The position numbers and the translations under genes were made by a program. From contig JBLXFD010000006.1 in NCBI GenBank assembly GCA_048262455.1, forward strand, positions 1 to 64,000: DNA of 64,000 bases. Reading direction: 5' to 3'. The notes under the pieces were generated by a model. It ran no database searches, was not told the origin of the DNA, and worked only from the letters and a program-made list of their open reading frames with translations. The stretch is from Psychromarinibacter sp048262455. GTDB taxonomy: Bacteria > Pseudomonadota > Alphaproteobacteria > Rhodobacterales > Rhodobacteraceae. Shown one piece after another: positions 9,355-18,318 of this stretch (its first letter is position 1; each line of letters starts with the position of its first letter).

Positions 9355-9448
9355 GGCGTGCTCCTTCTTGCCGCGGCGAGACTAGCGGGCGCGCGGGGCG
9401 GTGCAACAGGCGCTTGACGCCCCCCCGCCGCCACCGCAGTTTCGCGCC

Positions 9449-12232
9449 ATGTCATTTGCCGCCCGCCTGACCCGTTCGCCGCGTCCCTTCGACCCCGACC
9501 GGGGCGCCGAGGCCGCAGGATTGCTGCCCGACCTGCCGGCGGAGCTGCGCGGCCTTCTGGCGGGCACCGCCGGTTGCAGCCCCTACCTCGGCGGCCTGAT
9601 CCGGCGCGAGGCGGAGTGGCTGGGCCCGGCGCTGGAGGGCAGCCCCGAGGACGCGCTGGCCGGGGTGCTGGACGACGTGCGCGCGATGGAGCCGGGGGCG
9701 CTGAAGGACGGGCTGCGGCAGGCCAAGCGGCGGGTGGCGCTGCTGGTGGCGCTGGCGGACCTCGGCGGCGTCTGGGCGCTGGAGCAGGTGACCGGCGCGC
9801 TGACCGATTTCGCCGATCTCGCCACCGACCGGGCGCTGAAGGCGATGGTGGCGCAGGAGACCGCGCGCGGCAAGCTGCCCGCCGCATCCGGGAACGCCGA
9901 GACGGCGGGCGGCGCGGTGGCGCTGGCCATGGGCAAGATGGGCGCGGGAGAGTTGAACTATTCCTCCGACATCGACCTGATCGTGCTGTTCGACGGCGTC
10001 CGCTACGCCGAGGACGACTACCACGAGGCGCGTTCGGCGCTGGTGCGCGCCACCCGCAAGGCGGCGGCTCTGCTGAGCGAGATCACCGCCGAGGGCTACG
10101 TCTTCCGCACCGACCTGCGGCTGCGCCCCGATCCCTCGGTCACGCCGGTCTGCCTGTCGATGGACGCGGCCGAGGGTTACTACGAAAGCGTCGGGCGCAC
10201 CTGGGAACGGGCCGCCTACATCAAGGCGCGGCCCTGCGCGGGCGACCTCGAGGCGGGCGCGCGGTTCCTCGAAACGCTGGCCCCCTTCGTCTGGCGCCGG
10301 CACCTCGACTTCGCCGCGATCCAGGACGCCCACGACATGCGGCTGCGGATCCGCGCCCACAAGGGGCTGGGCGGCAAGATCACGCTGGAGGGGCACAACA
10401 TGAAGCTCGGGCGCGGCGGGGTCCGCGAGATCGAGTTCTTCACCCAGACCCGCCCGCCGGTCGCCGGCGGACGCGACGCCAGCCNNNNNNNNNNGCGGGT
10501 GCGCGGCACGGTCGAGGGGCTGGCCCGGCTGGCGGCGCGCGAATGGGTGCCGGCGGACGCGGCCGAGGTGCTGACGGCGGCCTACCGCGCCCACCGCGAG
10601 GTGGAGCACCGGGTGCAGATGGTCGCCGACGCCCAGACCCACGCGCTGCCCGACGCCGAGGGCTTCGCCCGGCTGGCCGCCTTCATGGACCGGGACGAGG
10701 CCGACCTGCGGCGCGAGCTGAAGGACCGGCTGACCGAGGTGCACGAGGTGACCGAGGGTTTCTTTGCCCCCCACGACACGGGCAAGGCCCCCGAGGTGGC
10801 GCCCGAGACCCGCGCGGTGGTTGAGCGCTGGCGCACCTACCCGGCGCTGCGCTCGGCCCGGGCGGTGGAGATCTTCAAGCGGCTGGAGCCGGAGCTGCTG
10901 GGCCGGCTGCAGCAGGCGGCGCGCCCCGCCGAGGCGCTGGAGCAGTTCGACGCCTTCCTGCGCGGGCTGCCGGCGGGGGTGCAGGTCTTCTCGCTGTTCG
11001 AGGCGAACCCGCAGCTGATCGACCTGATCGTCGACATCGCCGCCACCGCCCCGGCGCTGGCGCGCTACCTCGGGCGCAACGCCGCCGTTTTCGACGCGGT
11101 GATCGCGGGGCATTTCTTCGACCCCTGGCCGGGGCGGGACGCCCTGCGCGAGGGGCTGGCGCAGCGCATGGCCGTGGAGGACGACTACGAACGCAAGCTG
11201 GACGCGGCAAGGCGCTGGCAGAAGGAATGGCGCTTTCGCATCGGCGTGCACCACCTGCGCGGGCTGATGGAGGCCGTGGAGGCGGGGCAGGCCTATGCCG
11301 ACCTGGCCGAGGCGGTGCTGCACGGGCTCTGGGACCCGGTCTGCGCCGAGTTCTCCCAGCGCCACGGCACGCCGCCGGGACGCGGGGCGGTGCTGCTGGG
11401 CATGGGCTCGCTGGGGGCGGGGCGGCTGAACGTCGGCTCGGACCTGGACCTGATCGTGATCTACGACGGCGAGGGGGTGGAGACCTCCGACGGCCGCCGC
11501 CCGTTGGCCACCCGCAGCTACTACGCCCGGCTGACCCAGGCCTTCGTCACGGCGTTGACCGCGCCCATGGCCGAGGGCACGCTTTACGAGGTGGACATGC
11601 GCCTGCGCCCCTCGGGGCGGCAGGGGCCGGTGGCCACCTCCTGGGACGCCTTCCGCACCTACCAGCGCAACGACGCCTGGACGTGGGAGCACCTGGCCCT
11701 GACCCGCGCGCGCCCGGTGGCCGGGGGGGCGGCGCTGGCCGCCGATGTCGAGGCCTTCCGGGCCGAACTGCTGGCAACCCCCCGCGACCGCGCCAAGGTG
11801 CTGGCCGACGTGGCCGAGATGCGCCGCCGGCTGGCCGAGGCCAAGCCCGCCGAAAGCCCTTGGGAGGCCAAGCTGGGCCCCGGACGGATGATGGACATAG
11901 AGCTGCTGGCCCAGACCGCCGCCCTGCTGGCCGGCGAGGGCGCCCGCGCGGTGCCGGCGCAGCTGCGGACCGGGGCGCAGGCCGGCTGGCTGGCAGAGGC
12001 GGACGCGGCGCGGCTGGTGGCCGGGTACGAGCGGCTGTGGCAGGTGCAGGCGGCGACGCGGCTTTTGACCGGGCAGGCCCTGAAGGTCGACGACCTGGGC
12101 GCCGGCGGCTGCGGCTTCCTGCTGCGCCAGACCGGCACGGAAAGCCTGGAGGAACTGGCCGGGGAGCTGGAGACGCTCTCTGCCGAGGCCGCGGCGATCA
12201 TCGGGGCGGCGCTGGCGGCGAAGGAGGACTGA
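9449..12232 (+). CDS. glnE: Bifunctional glutamine synthetase adenylyltransferase/deadenylylase (contains assembly gap)
   Basis: Adds and removes AMP on glutamine synthetase in response to PII, tuning nitrogen assimilation. Two nucleotidyltransferase domains are present, with active-site motifs GKMGAGELNYSSDIDLIV in the N half and GMGSLGAGRLNVGSDLDLIV in the C half, joined by helical regions; the C-terminal ATase domain ends at TESLEELAGELE. The ATG at 9449 (MSFAARLTRS) gives about 927 residues counting the gap. Ten N bases at 10485-10494 interrupt the conserved stretch after GRGGVREIEFFTQTR; the frame is kept across the gap. A small gene follows 1 bp after the stop. Confidence 0.95.
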   Translation: MSFAARLTRSPRPFDPDRGAEAAGLLPDLPAELRGLLAGTAGCSPYLGGLIRREAEWLGPALEGSPEDALAGVLDDVRAMEPGALKDGLRQAKRRVALLVALADLGGVWALEQVTGALTDFADLATDRALKAMVAQETARGKLPAASGNAETAGGAVALAMGKMGAGELNYSSDIDLIVLFDGVRYAEDDYHEARSALVRATRKAAALLSEITAEGYVFRTDLRLRPDPSVTPVCLSMDAAEGYYESVGRTWERAAYIKARPCAGDLEAGARFLETLAPFVWRRHLDFAAIQDAHDMRLRIRAHKGLGGKITLEGHNMKLGRGGVREIEFFTQTRPPVAGGRDASXXXXRVRGTVEGLARLAAREWVPADAAEVLTAAYRAHREVEHRVQMVADAQTHALPDAEGFARLAAFMDRDEADLRRELKDRLTEVHEVTEGFFAPHDTGKAPEVAPETRAVVERWRTYPALRSARAVEIFKRLEPELLGRLQQAARPAEALEQFDAFLRGLPAGVQVFSLFEANPQLIDLIVDIAATAPALARYLGRNAAVFDAVIAGHFFDPWPGRDALREGLAQRMAVEDDYERKLDAARRWQKEWRFRIGVHHLRGLMEAVEAGQAYADLAEAVLHGLWDPVCAEFSQRHGTPPGRGAVLLGMGSLGAGRLNVGSDLDLIVIYDGEGVETSDGRRPLATRSYYARLTQAFVTALTAPMAEGTLYEVDMRLRPSGRQGPVATSWDAFRTYQRNDAWTWEHLALTRARPVAGGAALAADVEAFRAELLATPRDRAKVLADVAEMRRRLAEAKPAESPWEAKLGPGRMMDIELLAQTAALLAGEGARAVPAQLRTGAQAGWLAEADAARLVAGYERLWQVQAATRLLTGQALKVDDLGAGGCGFLLRQTGTESLEELAGELETLSAEAAAIIGAALAAKED
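10485..10494. other. Assembly gap (10 N) inside glnE
   Basis: Ten undetermined bases between AGCC and GCGGGT. The family pattern here is GGRD-x-S-L-R-V-R-G-T, and the flanks read GGRDAS and RVRGT, so a single missing base (T, giving Leu) would join them exactly. The run of ten is probably a placeholder, not a measured length. Confidence 0.9.
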
Positions 12233-12233
12233 G

Positions 12234-12518
12234 GTGGACGGCGAGCTGGACATGGAGCGGATCGACCCCGCCGGGCTGATGCGCGAGGCCTACCGGATCG
12301 AGGGGCTGGGCGCCGCGGAATGCCGCTCGATCTTCCTGGAATGGGCGATCGCCCTGCCGGCGGGCGTGCCCCCCGAGGCGGCGATCGGCCGGGTGCTGGA
12401 AGTTTGCGGCGCCGAGGGCCACCCGATGACCGACGTCCTGCGCGCGGGGCTGGACCCCCCCGCCCCCCCCCAGCGCCGAGGCGGCCGCGGGGGCAGGGGC
12501 GGCCAACCAGAGCGGTAG
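12234..12518 (+). CDS. Conserved small protein following glnE, function unknown
   Basis: A 94-residue protein starting at GTG 12234, one base after the glnE stop, with an AGGAGG site inside the end of glnE at the right distance (6 bp); an ATG at 12252 is too far from that site. The first 75 residues form a compact, acidic, probably helical domain with MREAYRIEGLGAAECRSIFLEW and ending in MTDVLRAGLD. The last 20 residues are low-complexity Pro/Arg/Gly, and the TAG stop is provided by the GCGGTAGGGCGGGG edge of an R1 repeat, so the original C terminus may have been replaced. No family name is recognised; translational coupling suggests expression with glnE. Confidence 0.7.
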   Translation: MDGELDMERIDPAGLMREAYRIEGLGAAECRSIFLEWAIALPAGVPPEAAIGRVLEVCGAEGHPMTDVLRAGLDPPAPPQRRGGRGGRGGQPER

Positions 12519-12966
12519 GGCGGGGTTCACCCCGCCATGGCGCAACGCCAGCCTGCCCGTGGGATGGCGCAGCCTACCTCCGATATGTGTACTTAATCCC
12601 CGCCACATCCGCGCGAAGAATGAGCCGTGCACGAGGATGACAAAGCGCCAGCCCGCCGGGACGGGCAGGCGCTCGCCCCGCGCCTTCGGCTTATTCGGGG
12701 CGCATCAGCGCTTCATACGGAGGGAGCGGTAGGGCGGGGTTCACCCTGCCATGGTGCAACGCAAGCCTGCCCGTGGGATGGCGCCACTCACCTCCGGCAA
12801 AGTCGCTTAATCCCAGCCACACCCGCACGCAGAATGAGCGTTGCCCTGCGGCCCCCACAGCGCCAGCCCGCCCGGACGGGCAGGCGCTCGCCCCCGCGCC
12901 TACCGCTTGTTCGGGGGCTGATCAGCGCCTCGCTCGAACGGGGTAGGGCGGGGTTCACCCCGCCAT
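12514..12966 (+). repeat. R1 repeat cluster 2 (two full ~214 bp units plus terminal hairpin)
   Basis: Units begin with GGTAGGGCGGGG at 12514 and 12728, and a third copy of the leading hairpin ends the cluster at 12942-12966, so the two full units are each 214 bp. The orientation is the same as in cluster 1. The second unit has one base change in its first hairpin (CCCTGCC for CCCCGCC). It lies between the glnE-linked small gene (+) and an esterase gene (-), another convergent junction. No coding capacity is evident. Confidence 0.9.
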
Positions 12967-12989
12967 CACCGCGCGCAAACCAACCCGCC

Positions 12990-13814
12990 TCACCCCGCGT
13001 AGAGCCCGTGCACCGGATGCGCCGCATCCGCCAGCCCGTCGATCACGTCGAAGTGGTGCCGGTCCGGCTCTTCCCAGACCTGCACCGCCGCACCCAGTCC
13101 TTTCCAGACATCCGCCAGCATCCGGTTCTGGCGCAGGAACTCCGCCCGCTCGCTGGCGCCGACCCAGGCCAGCAGGCGCAGGCCGTCCGGCGGGGTCAGC
13201 AGGCAGGGGCTTTCGGCCTCGGCCTCGGCGGGGTCCAGCCGCAGCTTTTCGTTCATCTTCAGCCGCAGGAAGGGGCGCAGGTCCGACAGGCCCGACACGG
13301 GGATCACCAGCGACAGCCGGGCGCGCAGCTCCGCGGAAAGGGGAGAGCCCTCGGCCGCCACCCGCGCCACCAGGTGCCCGCCGGCGGAGTGGCCCGCCAG
13401 CACGATGGGGCCGTCCACCCGCGCGGCGGCGGTCCCGACCGCCTGGGCGATCTCGCGGCCGATGCCGGTGATGGTGGTCTCGGGGCACAGGGTGTAGCCC
13501 GGCATCGCCACGGCGAAGCCATGGGCCAGCGGCCCGGCGGCCAGGTGCGACCAGTAGCTGCGGTCGAGGCTGTGCCAGTAGCCGCCGTGCACGAAGACGA
13601 ACAGCCCGCGCGGCGAACCCTCGGGCAGGAACAGGTCCATCTGCTGGCGCGGCGCCTCGCCGTAGGCCAGCCCGATCTCGGCGCGGCCCTCCGCCACCAT
13701 GGCCTCGCGGAAGTCCCGCGCCGGGGTTTCCCAGGCGGCGGGCCAGCGGGCGCTGTCGTGGATGTGGCTGGCGTTGGAATAGGCGCGGTCCCAGTCGGTC
13801 ACCTTGTGGAACAT
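12990..13814 (-). CDS. Alpha/beta hydrolase, arylformamidase-like esterase
   Basis: A 274-residue cytoplasmic alpha/beta-hydrolase. The oxyanion motif HGGYWH lies near residue 95 and the nucleophile elbow GHSAGGH near residue 145; a C-terminal D-x-x-HHFDVIDGL segment supplies the acid and histidine. This combination is shared with kynurenine formamidases and related small-molecule esterases, but no tryptophan-degradation gene is nearby, so the substrate is unknown. It lies immediately upstream of the TRAP operon's last gene on the opposite side of a 58 bp gap, same strand as the operon, and could be its distal member. Confidence 0.82.
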   Translation of the reverse strand: MFHKVTDWDRAYSNASHIHDSARWPAAWETPARDFREAMVAEGRAEIGLAYGEAPRQQMDLFLPEGSPRGLFVFVHGGYWHSLDRSYWSHLAAGPLAHGFAVAMPGYTLCPETTITGIGREIAQAVGTAAARVDGPIVLAGHSAGGHLVARVAAEGSPLSAELRARLSLVIPVSGLSDLRPFLRLKMNEKLRLDPAEAEAESPCLLTPPDGLRLLAWVGASERAEFLRQNRMLADVWKGLGAAVQVWEEPDRHHFDVIDGLADAAHPVHGLYAG

Positions 13815-13872
13815 CGAAACAGACCTTTCGCAAAGGGGTCGGCGGGGCCGGCATGGCCCCGCCGTATCGGGA

Positions 13873-14910
13873 TCAGTTGGCCGGCACGCCCAGCTCTTCC
13901 GCCACGGTGCCGATCTCGGCCCGGTAATACTCCAGCGCCGCGCCCGCGTCGACGCCGCGGGCGTTGGCCTCTTCCAGCCAGCCGTCCGCCAGCGGGTTCA
14001 GCAGCGCCTCGACCTCGGTCAGGGCCTCGCCCTCCAGCGGAATCGTCTTGACGCCCGCGTCGGCGAGGATGCCCGTGGCCTCGGTGTTGTGGTCCTGCCA
14101 GACCTTGGCGAAGCGGCTGACCATGGCCTCGCCCGACAGCTCCATGATCGCCTCCTGGTCGGCGGGCGAGATCTTGTCCCAGGCCGCGTCGCTGACCACC
14201 AGGAACTGGCTGGAGGCCGAGAAGCCCCCCGGCACCGTCATCAGCACCGGCATGTGTTCGGTCATGTTGAAGTCGGTGACGGTGCCGTAGGTCTGGAACA
14301 TCCCGTCGATGATCCCGCGCGAGATCTGGTCGTAGGCCTCGGTCAGCGGCGAGGAGATCGACACCAGCCCCAGTTGCGTGGCGATCCGTTCCACGATGGC
14401 GCCGGGCACCCGGATGCGCAGGCCGTCCAGGTCATCCACCCCCTCGACCCCCTCGCGGGTGAACAGCTGGTAGGAGCCGGGCACCCAGAGACCCAGCAGG
14501 TGGGTGCCCTCGTGCTCGTCCGCCTCGGCGAAGAACTTGTCGTAGGTGCGCCAGTAGGCGATGGAGTTCACCTGCGCGTTCTCGGCGGTGAAGGGCAGCT
14601 CGACGATCTCGGTCAGCTTGAACCGCTCGGGGGTGTAGGCGTGCACGCCGAAGGCGATGTCGGCGACGCCGTTCTTGACCAGGTCGAAATGCGCGGCCGG
14701 GGCGCCCAGGGCGGGCAGGATCTCGACCGCCACGCGGCCCTCGGTGGCCTCTTCGACATCGGCGGCCCAGGGCTCGATCATGTCGGTGAGGATCGCGTGG
14801 GTCGGCGGCAGCCAGTTGGAAAAGCGCAGGGTCACGTCCTGGGCCATGGCGGTGCTGCCCGCCAGCATGGCAAGGCCGGTCAGCGCGGCGGCGAGGGTCC
14901 TGTTGGTCAT
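13873..14910 (-). CDS. TRAP transporter substrate-binding protein, DctP family
   Basis: Periplasmic receptor of a TRAP (sodium-driven) uptake system. The 345-residue precursor begins with a signal peptide ending near STAMAQ (residue 24); the mature part starts DVTLRFSNWLPPTH, typical of DctP proteins, and contains the GLRIRVPG segment with the arginine that binds the substrate carboxylate. The ATG at 14910 is preceded by AAGGAGAG. It belongs to the operon DctQ-DctM-DctP. The carboxylate transported is unknown. Confidence 0.92.
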   Translation of the reverse strand: MTNRTLAAALTGLAMLAGSTAMAQDVTLRFSNWLPPTHAILTDMIEPWAADVEEATEGRVAVEILPALGAPAAHFDLVKNGVADIAFGVHAYTPERFKLTEIVELPFTAENAQVNSIAYWRTYDKFFAEADEHEGTHLLGLWVPGSYQLFTREGVEGVDDLDGLRIRVPGAIVERIATQLGLVSISSPLTEAYDQISRGIIDGMFQTYGTVTDFNMTEHMPVLMTVPGGFSASSQFLVVSDAAWDKISPADQEAIMELSGEAMVSRFAKVWQDHNTEATGILADAGVKTIPLEGEALTEVEALLNPLADGWLEEANARGVDAGAALEYYRAEIGTVAEELGVPAN

Positions 14911-14957
14911 CGTCTCTCTCCTTGTTGGTCTCTTCGGTCTTGTTGAACTCGGGGGCG

Positions 14958-16247
14958 CTACATCAGCCCCGGCAGCCACAGGGCGATGGCCGGGAACAGC
15001 AGAAGCAGCAGGATCCGCAGCACGTCGGCCGCGACGAAATAGGTGACGCCGGCGAACATCTTGCGCAGCGGCACGTGGGGCTGGACCCCCTGCAGCACGT
15101 AGATGTTCATGCCCACCGGCGGGGTGATCAGCGCCACCTCCACCAGGGTGACCACGACGATGCCGAACCAGATCGGGTCGAACCCCAGCGACAGCACCAG
15201 CGGGAAGGTGATGGGGATGCTCAGCAGCAGCATCGACATGCTTTCCAGCACGCATCCCAGCGCCAGGTAGAGCGCCACGATCACCAGCATCATCGCCCAG
15301 GCCGGCAGGTCGAGGCCAGAGACGAAGCCGTTCAGCGCGGCGGTGAAGCCGGCGACGTTGATGAAGTTGCCGAAGACCTGCGCGCCCACCAGCACCACGA
15401 AGATCGACGCGCTCATGATCGCGGTTTCCATCAGGGTCTGGAAGAAGGTGCGCAGGGTCAGCTTGCGCCGCCATAGCGCGATGGCCAGCGCGCCCACCGC
15501 GCCGACGCCCGCGGCCTCGGTCGGGGTGAAGAGGCCGCCGTAGATGCCGCCGATCACCAGCCCGAACAGCCCGATCACCGCGCCCACCGACCGCATGGCC
15601 AGCAGCCGCTCGCGCCAGCTGCTGCGCTCGCCGGCGGGGCCGGCCTCGGGGTTGACGAGGGTGGCGGTCCAGACCGCGCCCACGTAAAGCAACGCGCCCA
15701 GCAGCCCAGGCAGCACCCCCGCGATGAACAGCGCGCCGATGTCGGTGCGGGTGAGGATGCCGTAGACGATCAGCGCGATGCTGGGGGGGATCATGATCCC
15801 CAGCGTGCCCGCCGCCGCGATGGCGCCAGAGGCCAGCGCGTCGTCATAGCGGTAGCGCTTCATCGATGGATAGGCCACCCGCCCCATGGTGGCGGACGAG
15901 GCCAGGCTCGACCCGCAGACCGCCGCGAACATGCCCCCCGCCAGCACCGTGGCGATCGCCAGCCCGCCGCGGCGGTGGCCGACGAAACGGTAGGCGAGGT
16001 CGAACAGCTCCTTCGAGATCTCGGCCCGGCCGATCAGGTTGCCCATCAGGATGAACAGCGGGATCACCGACATGTTGAAGTTGTGCACCGCCCGGTATGC
16101 GGTGTCGGCGGCCATGTAGCCGGCCGGGCCCCAGTCCACGATCCAGGCGAAGCCGCCGATGCCGATGGCCAGCATGGCGATGGCGATGGGCACCTCGAGG
16201 AACAGCAGGAAGAACAGGATCGCCAGGGCGCCGAGCATGATGGTCAT
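14958..16247 (-). CDS. TRAP transporter large permease, DctM family
   Basis: Inner-membrane transport subunit of the TRAP system, 429 residues with about a dozen hydrophobic segments. It contains the family stretches MGNLIGRAEISKELFDLAYR and AAAGTLGIMIPPSIALIVYG, the latter carrying the GxxIPPS region of the transport core. Its start overlaps the DctQ stop by one base. It works with the small permease and the DctP protein encoded on either side. Confidence 0.95.
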   Translation of the reverse strand: MTIMLGALAILFFLLFLEVPIAIAMLAIGIGGFAWIVDWGPAGYMAADTAYRAVHNFNMSVIPLFILMGNLIGRAEISKELFDLAYRFVGHRRGGLAIATVLAGGMFAAVCGSSLASSATMGRVAYPSMKRYRYDDALASGAIAAAGTLGIMIPPSIALIVYGILTRTDIGALFIAGVLPGLLGALLYVGAVWTATLVNPEAGPAGERSSWRERLLAMRSVGAVIGLFGLVIGGIYGGLFTPTEAAGVGAVGALAIALWRRKLTLRTFFQTLMETAIMSASIFVVLVGAQVFGNFINVAGFTAALNGFVSGLDLPAWAMMLVIVALYLALGCVLESMSMLLLSIPITFPLVLSLGFDPIWFGIVVVTLVEVALITPPVGMNIYVLQGVQPHVPLRKMFAGVTYFVAADVLRILLLLLFPAIALWLPGLM

Positions 16248-16774
16248 CAGATCTCTCCCTGGCTGTCCGGCTTGGCCGGGTTGAACGGCGCCAGCAGCGC
16301 GGCAAGGATCGACAGGCCCGACATGGCCGAGGCGAACCAGGCGAAGGGGGCCAGCGGGAAGCCCGCGAAGATCGCCCGCGCGCCCGATGCGTGCATCTGG
16401 TTGCCCAGCCGCGCCAGGTGCCAGGCGAGGAAGCCCAGCACCAGCGTCGCGGTCACCCGGCCCACCAGGGCGAAGAGCACCCGCACCCAGCGGTAGCGGG
16501 CGGCCAGGGTGCCGAACAGCGAGACGCGGATATGTTCCTGCCGCAGGGTGACCAGCGGCAGGGCGGCGAAGACCATGGCGCCGACGCCGATCTCGGTGAT
16601 CTCGTAGGCGCCGCGGATCGGGTTGTTCATCTTGCGCAGCAGCACGTCCGCGAAGGAGACCGTCATCAGCAGCACGATGCAGCCGGCGCTGGCGAGGGCG
16701 AGCGGGAACAGCAGCTTCTCGGCCAGCCGCGCGAGCATGGGGACGCGGGGCAGGGGGCCGGGATCAGGCGCCAT
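16247..16774 (-). CDS. TRAP transporter small permease, DctQ family
   Basis: Small membrane subunit of the TRAP system, 175 residues with four hydrophobic segments; VSFADVLLRKMNNPIRGAYE and LRQEHIRV are typical DctQ landmarks. The ATG at 16774 overlaps the aldo/keto reductase end by 11 bp and has GAAGG a few bases upstream, so I prefer it to the internal Met at 16738. Confidence 0.9.
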   Translation of the reverse strand: MAPDPGPLPRVPMLARLAEKLLFPLALASAGCIVLLMTVSFADVLLRKMNNPIRGAYEITEIGVGAMVFAALPLVTLRQEHIRVSLFGTLAARYRWVRVLFALVGRVTATLVLGFLAWHLARLGNQMHASGARAIFAGFPLAPFAWFASAMSGLSILAALLAPFNPAKPDSQGEI

Positions 16775-17837
16775 GCACCTTCTCGCCCGGATTGGTGTTC
16801 AGGTTGTACTTCATGATCCGGCCGTGACGGCCGCCACGGTCGCCCTCCAGCCCGTAGACCGGCCCGTTCGGCCCCTGCGCCTGATCCAGCACCGCGCCGA
16901 TGGCGGCATGGTCGGCCGCGTCCAGCGCGAAGTCGAAGATCTCCAGCGTCTTGGGCAGGTGCCGCGCATAGCGCGCGCCGACGATGGCGGCGGCCACCTG
17001 CGGCTGGTCCAGCACCCAGCGGGTTGCGACGGCGGCCAGCGAGACGCCGTGCCGGTCGCCCACCGCCTTCAGCGCCTCCAGCAGCGACTGGAACAGGTCC
17101 CAGGGGCCGAATTCGTCGATGATCAGACGGTATTTCACCAGGCTGCGGTTCTCGAAGGCGAAACCGGGGTCGGGGCGGCCCAGCCAGGCATCGGTCAGGA
17201 AGCCCCCCGCCAGGGTGCCGTAGCACAGGATCTGCACGTCGCGCCGCGCGCCCCAGTCGGCGAAGGCCCCCGCCGGGCGCCGGTCCAGCACCGAGTACTG
17301 CACCTGCGCCGAGGCGATGTCGTAGCCCGCGTCGATGAAGCGGTCCATCACCGGGGCGTCCCAGTTGGTGGTGCCGAGGTTGGCGATCTTGCCCTTGCGC
17401 TGGCAGTCCTTCAGCACCTCCAGCGCCGCCACGGGATCGCCGAGGCTCATGTCCCACCAGAAGAACTGCACCAAGGGCAGCCGCTCGATCTGCAGCCGCT
17501 TCAGAGAGCGGTCGATGATCGCCTCGATCTCCTCGGGGCGGATGTCGGACAGGCGGGCGAGGTCGGGCACCAGCTTGGTCTGCACCACCACACGCCCCGC
17601 CACCTCCTCGCCGCGCCGGTTGCGGGTGTCGGCGATGAAATGGCCGATCATCTCCTCGACCCCGGTGTAGATGTCGGCGCAGTCGAAGGTGGTGATGCCG
17701 GCGTCGAGGAAGGCCTCCATGTCGGCGATGGCGGCGCCGCGCTCCACCGGGCCGTGATCGCCCGCCAGCTGCCAGCCGCCCTTGATCACCCGGGAGATCC
17801 GGTGCCCGGGCCGCAGCTCGGTGGTCTCGACGCTCAT
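16764..17837 (-). CDS. Aldo/keto reductase
   Basis: A 357-residue NAD(P)H-dependent oxidoreductase of the aldo/keto reductase superfamily. The CADIYTG segment carries the catalytic Asp and Tyr, VVQTKL the Lys, and the FFWWD motif occupies the usual active-site histidine region with aromatic residues in its place, which is odd. The C terminus (after residue 330) is extended relative to the standard barrel. The ATG at 17837 overlaps the upstream gene by 4 bp. Its place in the TRAP operon suggests it acts on the imported compound or a derivative. Confidence 0.85.
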   Translation of the reverse strand: MSVETTELRPGHRISRVIKGGWQLAGDHGPVERGAAIADMEAFLDAGITTFDCADIYTGVEEMIGHFIADTRNRRGEEVAGRVVVQTKLVPDLARLSDIRPEEIEAIIDRSLKRLQIERLPLVQFFWWDMSLGDPVAALEVLKDCQRKGKIANLGTTNWDAPVMDRFIDAGYDIASAQVQYSVLDRRPAGAFADWGARRDVQILCYGTLAGGFLTDAWLGRPDPGFAFENRSLVKYRLIIDEFGPWDLFQSLLEALKAVGDRHGVSLAAVATRWVLDQPQVAAAIVGARYARHLPKTLEIFDFALDAADHAAIGAVLDQAQGPNGPVYGLEGDRGGRHGRIMKYNLNTNPGEKVHGA

Positions 17838-18205
17838 GTCTCGTCCTTCCAGTAGGGGGTGCCGCGCGCGTCCGGCAGGCCGGTGGTGGCGGCGTGGCTG
17901 AACCAGCGGCGCTGCTCGCGGATGATACGCAGCCGGCCGCCGCAATGGGGATCGGGGCAGGCGACCTCGGCGTCGGTGCTCATCCAGTCATCGGGATCGG
18001 TGCCGCGCTGCTTGGCCGCCAGCAGGGGCAGCACCGCCGAAAGCGCGTACATCGACAGCCGCGCGGGGCCGTCGAAGACCAGGTTCTCGCCCACCACGCG
18101 GAAGCTTTCGCCCTCGACGTGCCGGCAGACCGGGGTCCGGCCGTCCAGCCGGGTCTCCACGCGCAGATCGTACAGCCAGAAGCCGCGCTCGCCGTCCTTT
18201 TCCAT
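17834..18205 (-). CDS. TIGR04076-like conserved protein
   Basis: First gene of the TRAP operon, about 123 residues. Family-like features are a Cys early in the domain (VCRHVEGE), a GP-x-x-S-x-YALSAVLPLLAAKQRG helix and a CPDPHCGGRL motif; these resemble the small TIGR04076 proteins of unknown function. Two Cys pairs could bind metal. The start is ATG 18205; a GTG at 18214 is the alternative, and neither has a strong ribosome-binding site. It overlaps the aldo/keto reductase by 4 bp (ATGA). Confidence 0.65.
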   Translation of the reverse strand: MEKDGERGFWLYDLRVETRLDGRTPVCRHVEGESFRVVGENLVFDGPARLSMYALSAVLPLLAAKQRGTDPDDWMSTDAEVACPDPHCGGRLRIIREQRRWFSHAATTGLPDARGTPYWKDET

Positions 18206-18250
18206 CCCTGTCACCCTGTTTTCACGGCGTTTTCCGCCTTTTCGTGCTTC

Positions 18251-18309
18251 TTGACGCAGCTAGGTGTGATGTGTGATATTTTATCAAAGATATTCGCAAC
18301 GACTGTCAA
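18251..18309. promoter_or_regulatory. Face-to-face promoters of gntR and the TRAP operon sharing one palindrome
   Basis: On the plus strand, TTGACG (18251-18256), 17 bp, TGATAT (18274-18279) reads towards gntR. On the minus strand, TTGACA (18309-18304), 17 bp, TGATAA (18286-18281) reads towards the TRAP operon. Both -10 boxes fall in the perfect palindrome TGATA-TTT-TATCA (18274-18286), a likely operator for the adjacent GntR-family protein. Binding there would block both promoters at once. Confidence 0.7.
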
Positions 18310-18318
18310 GATGAATTC

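Noticed and set aside
9452..12253. A 933-residue open frame on the minus strand opposite glnE
   Set aside because: It is a GC-rich antisense shadow: no conserved motif, no ribosome-binding site, and it covers glnE, whose motifs are unambiguous.
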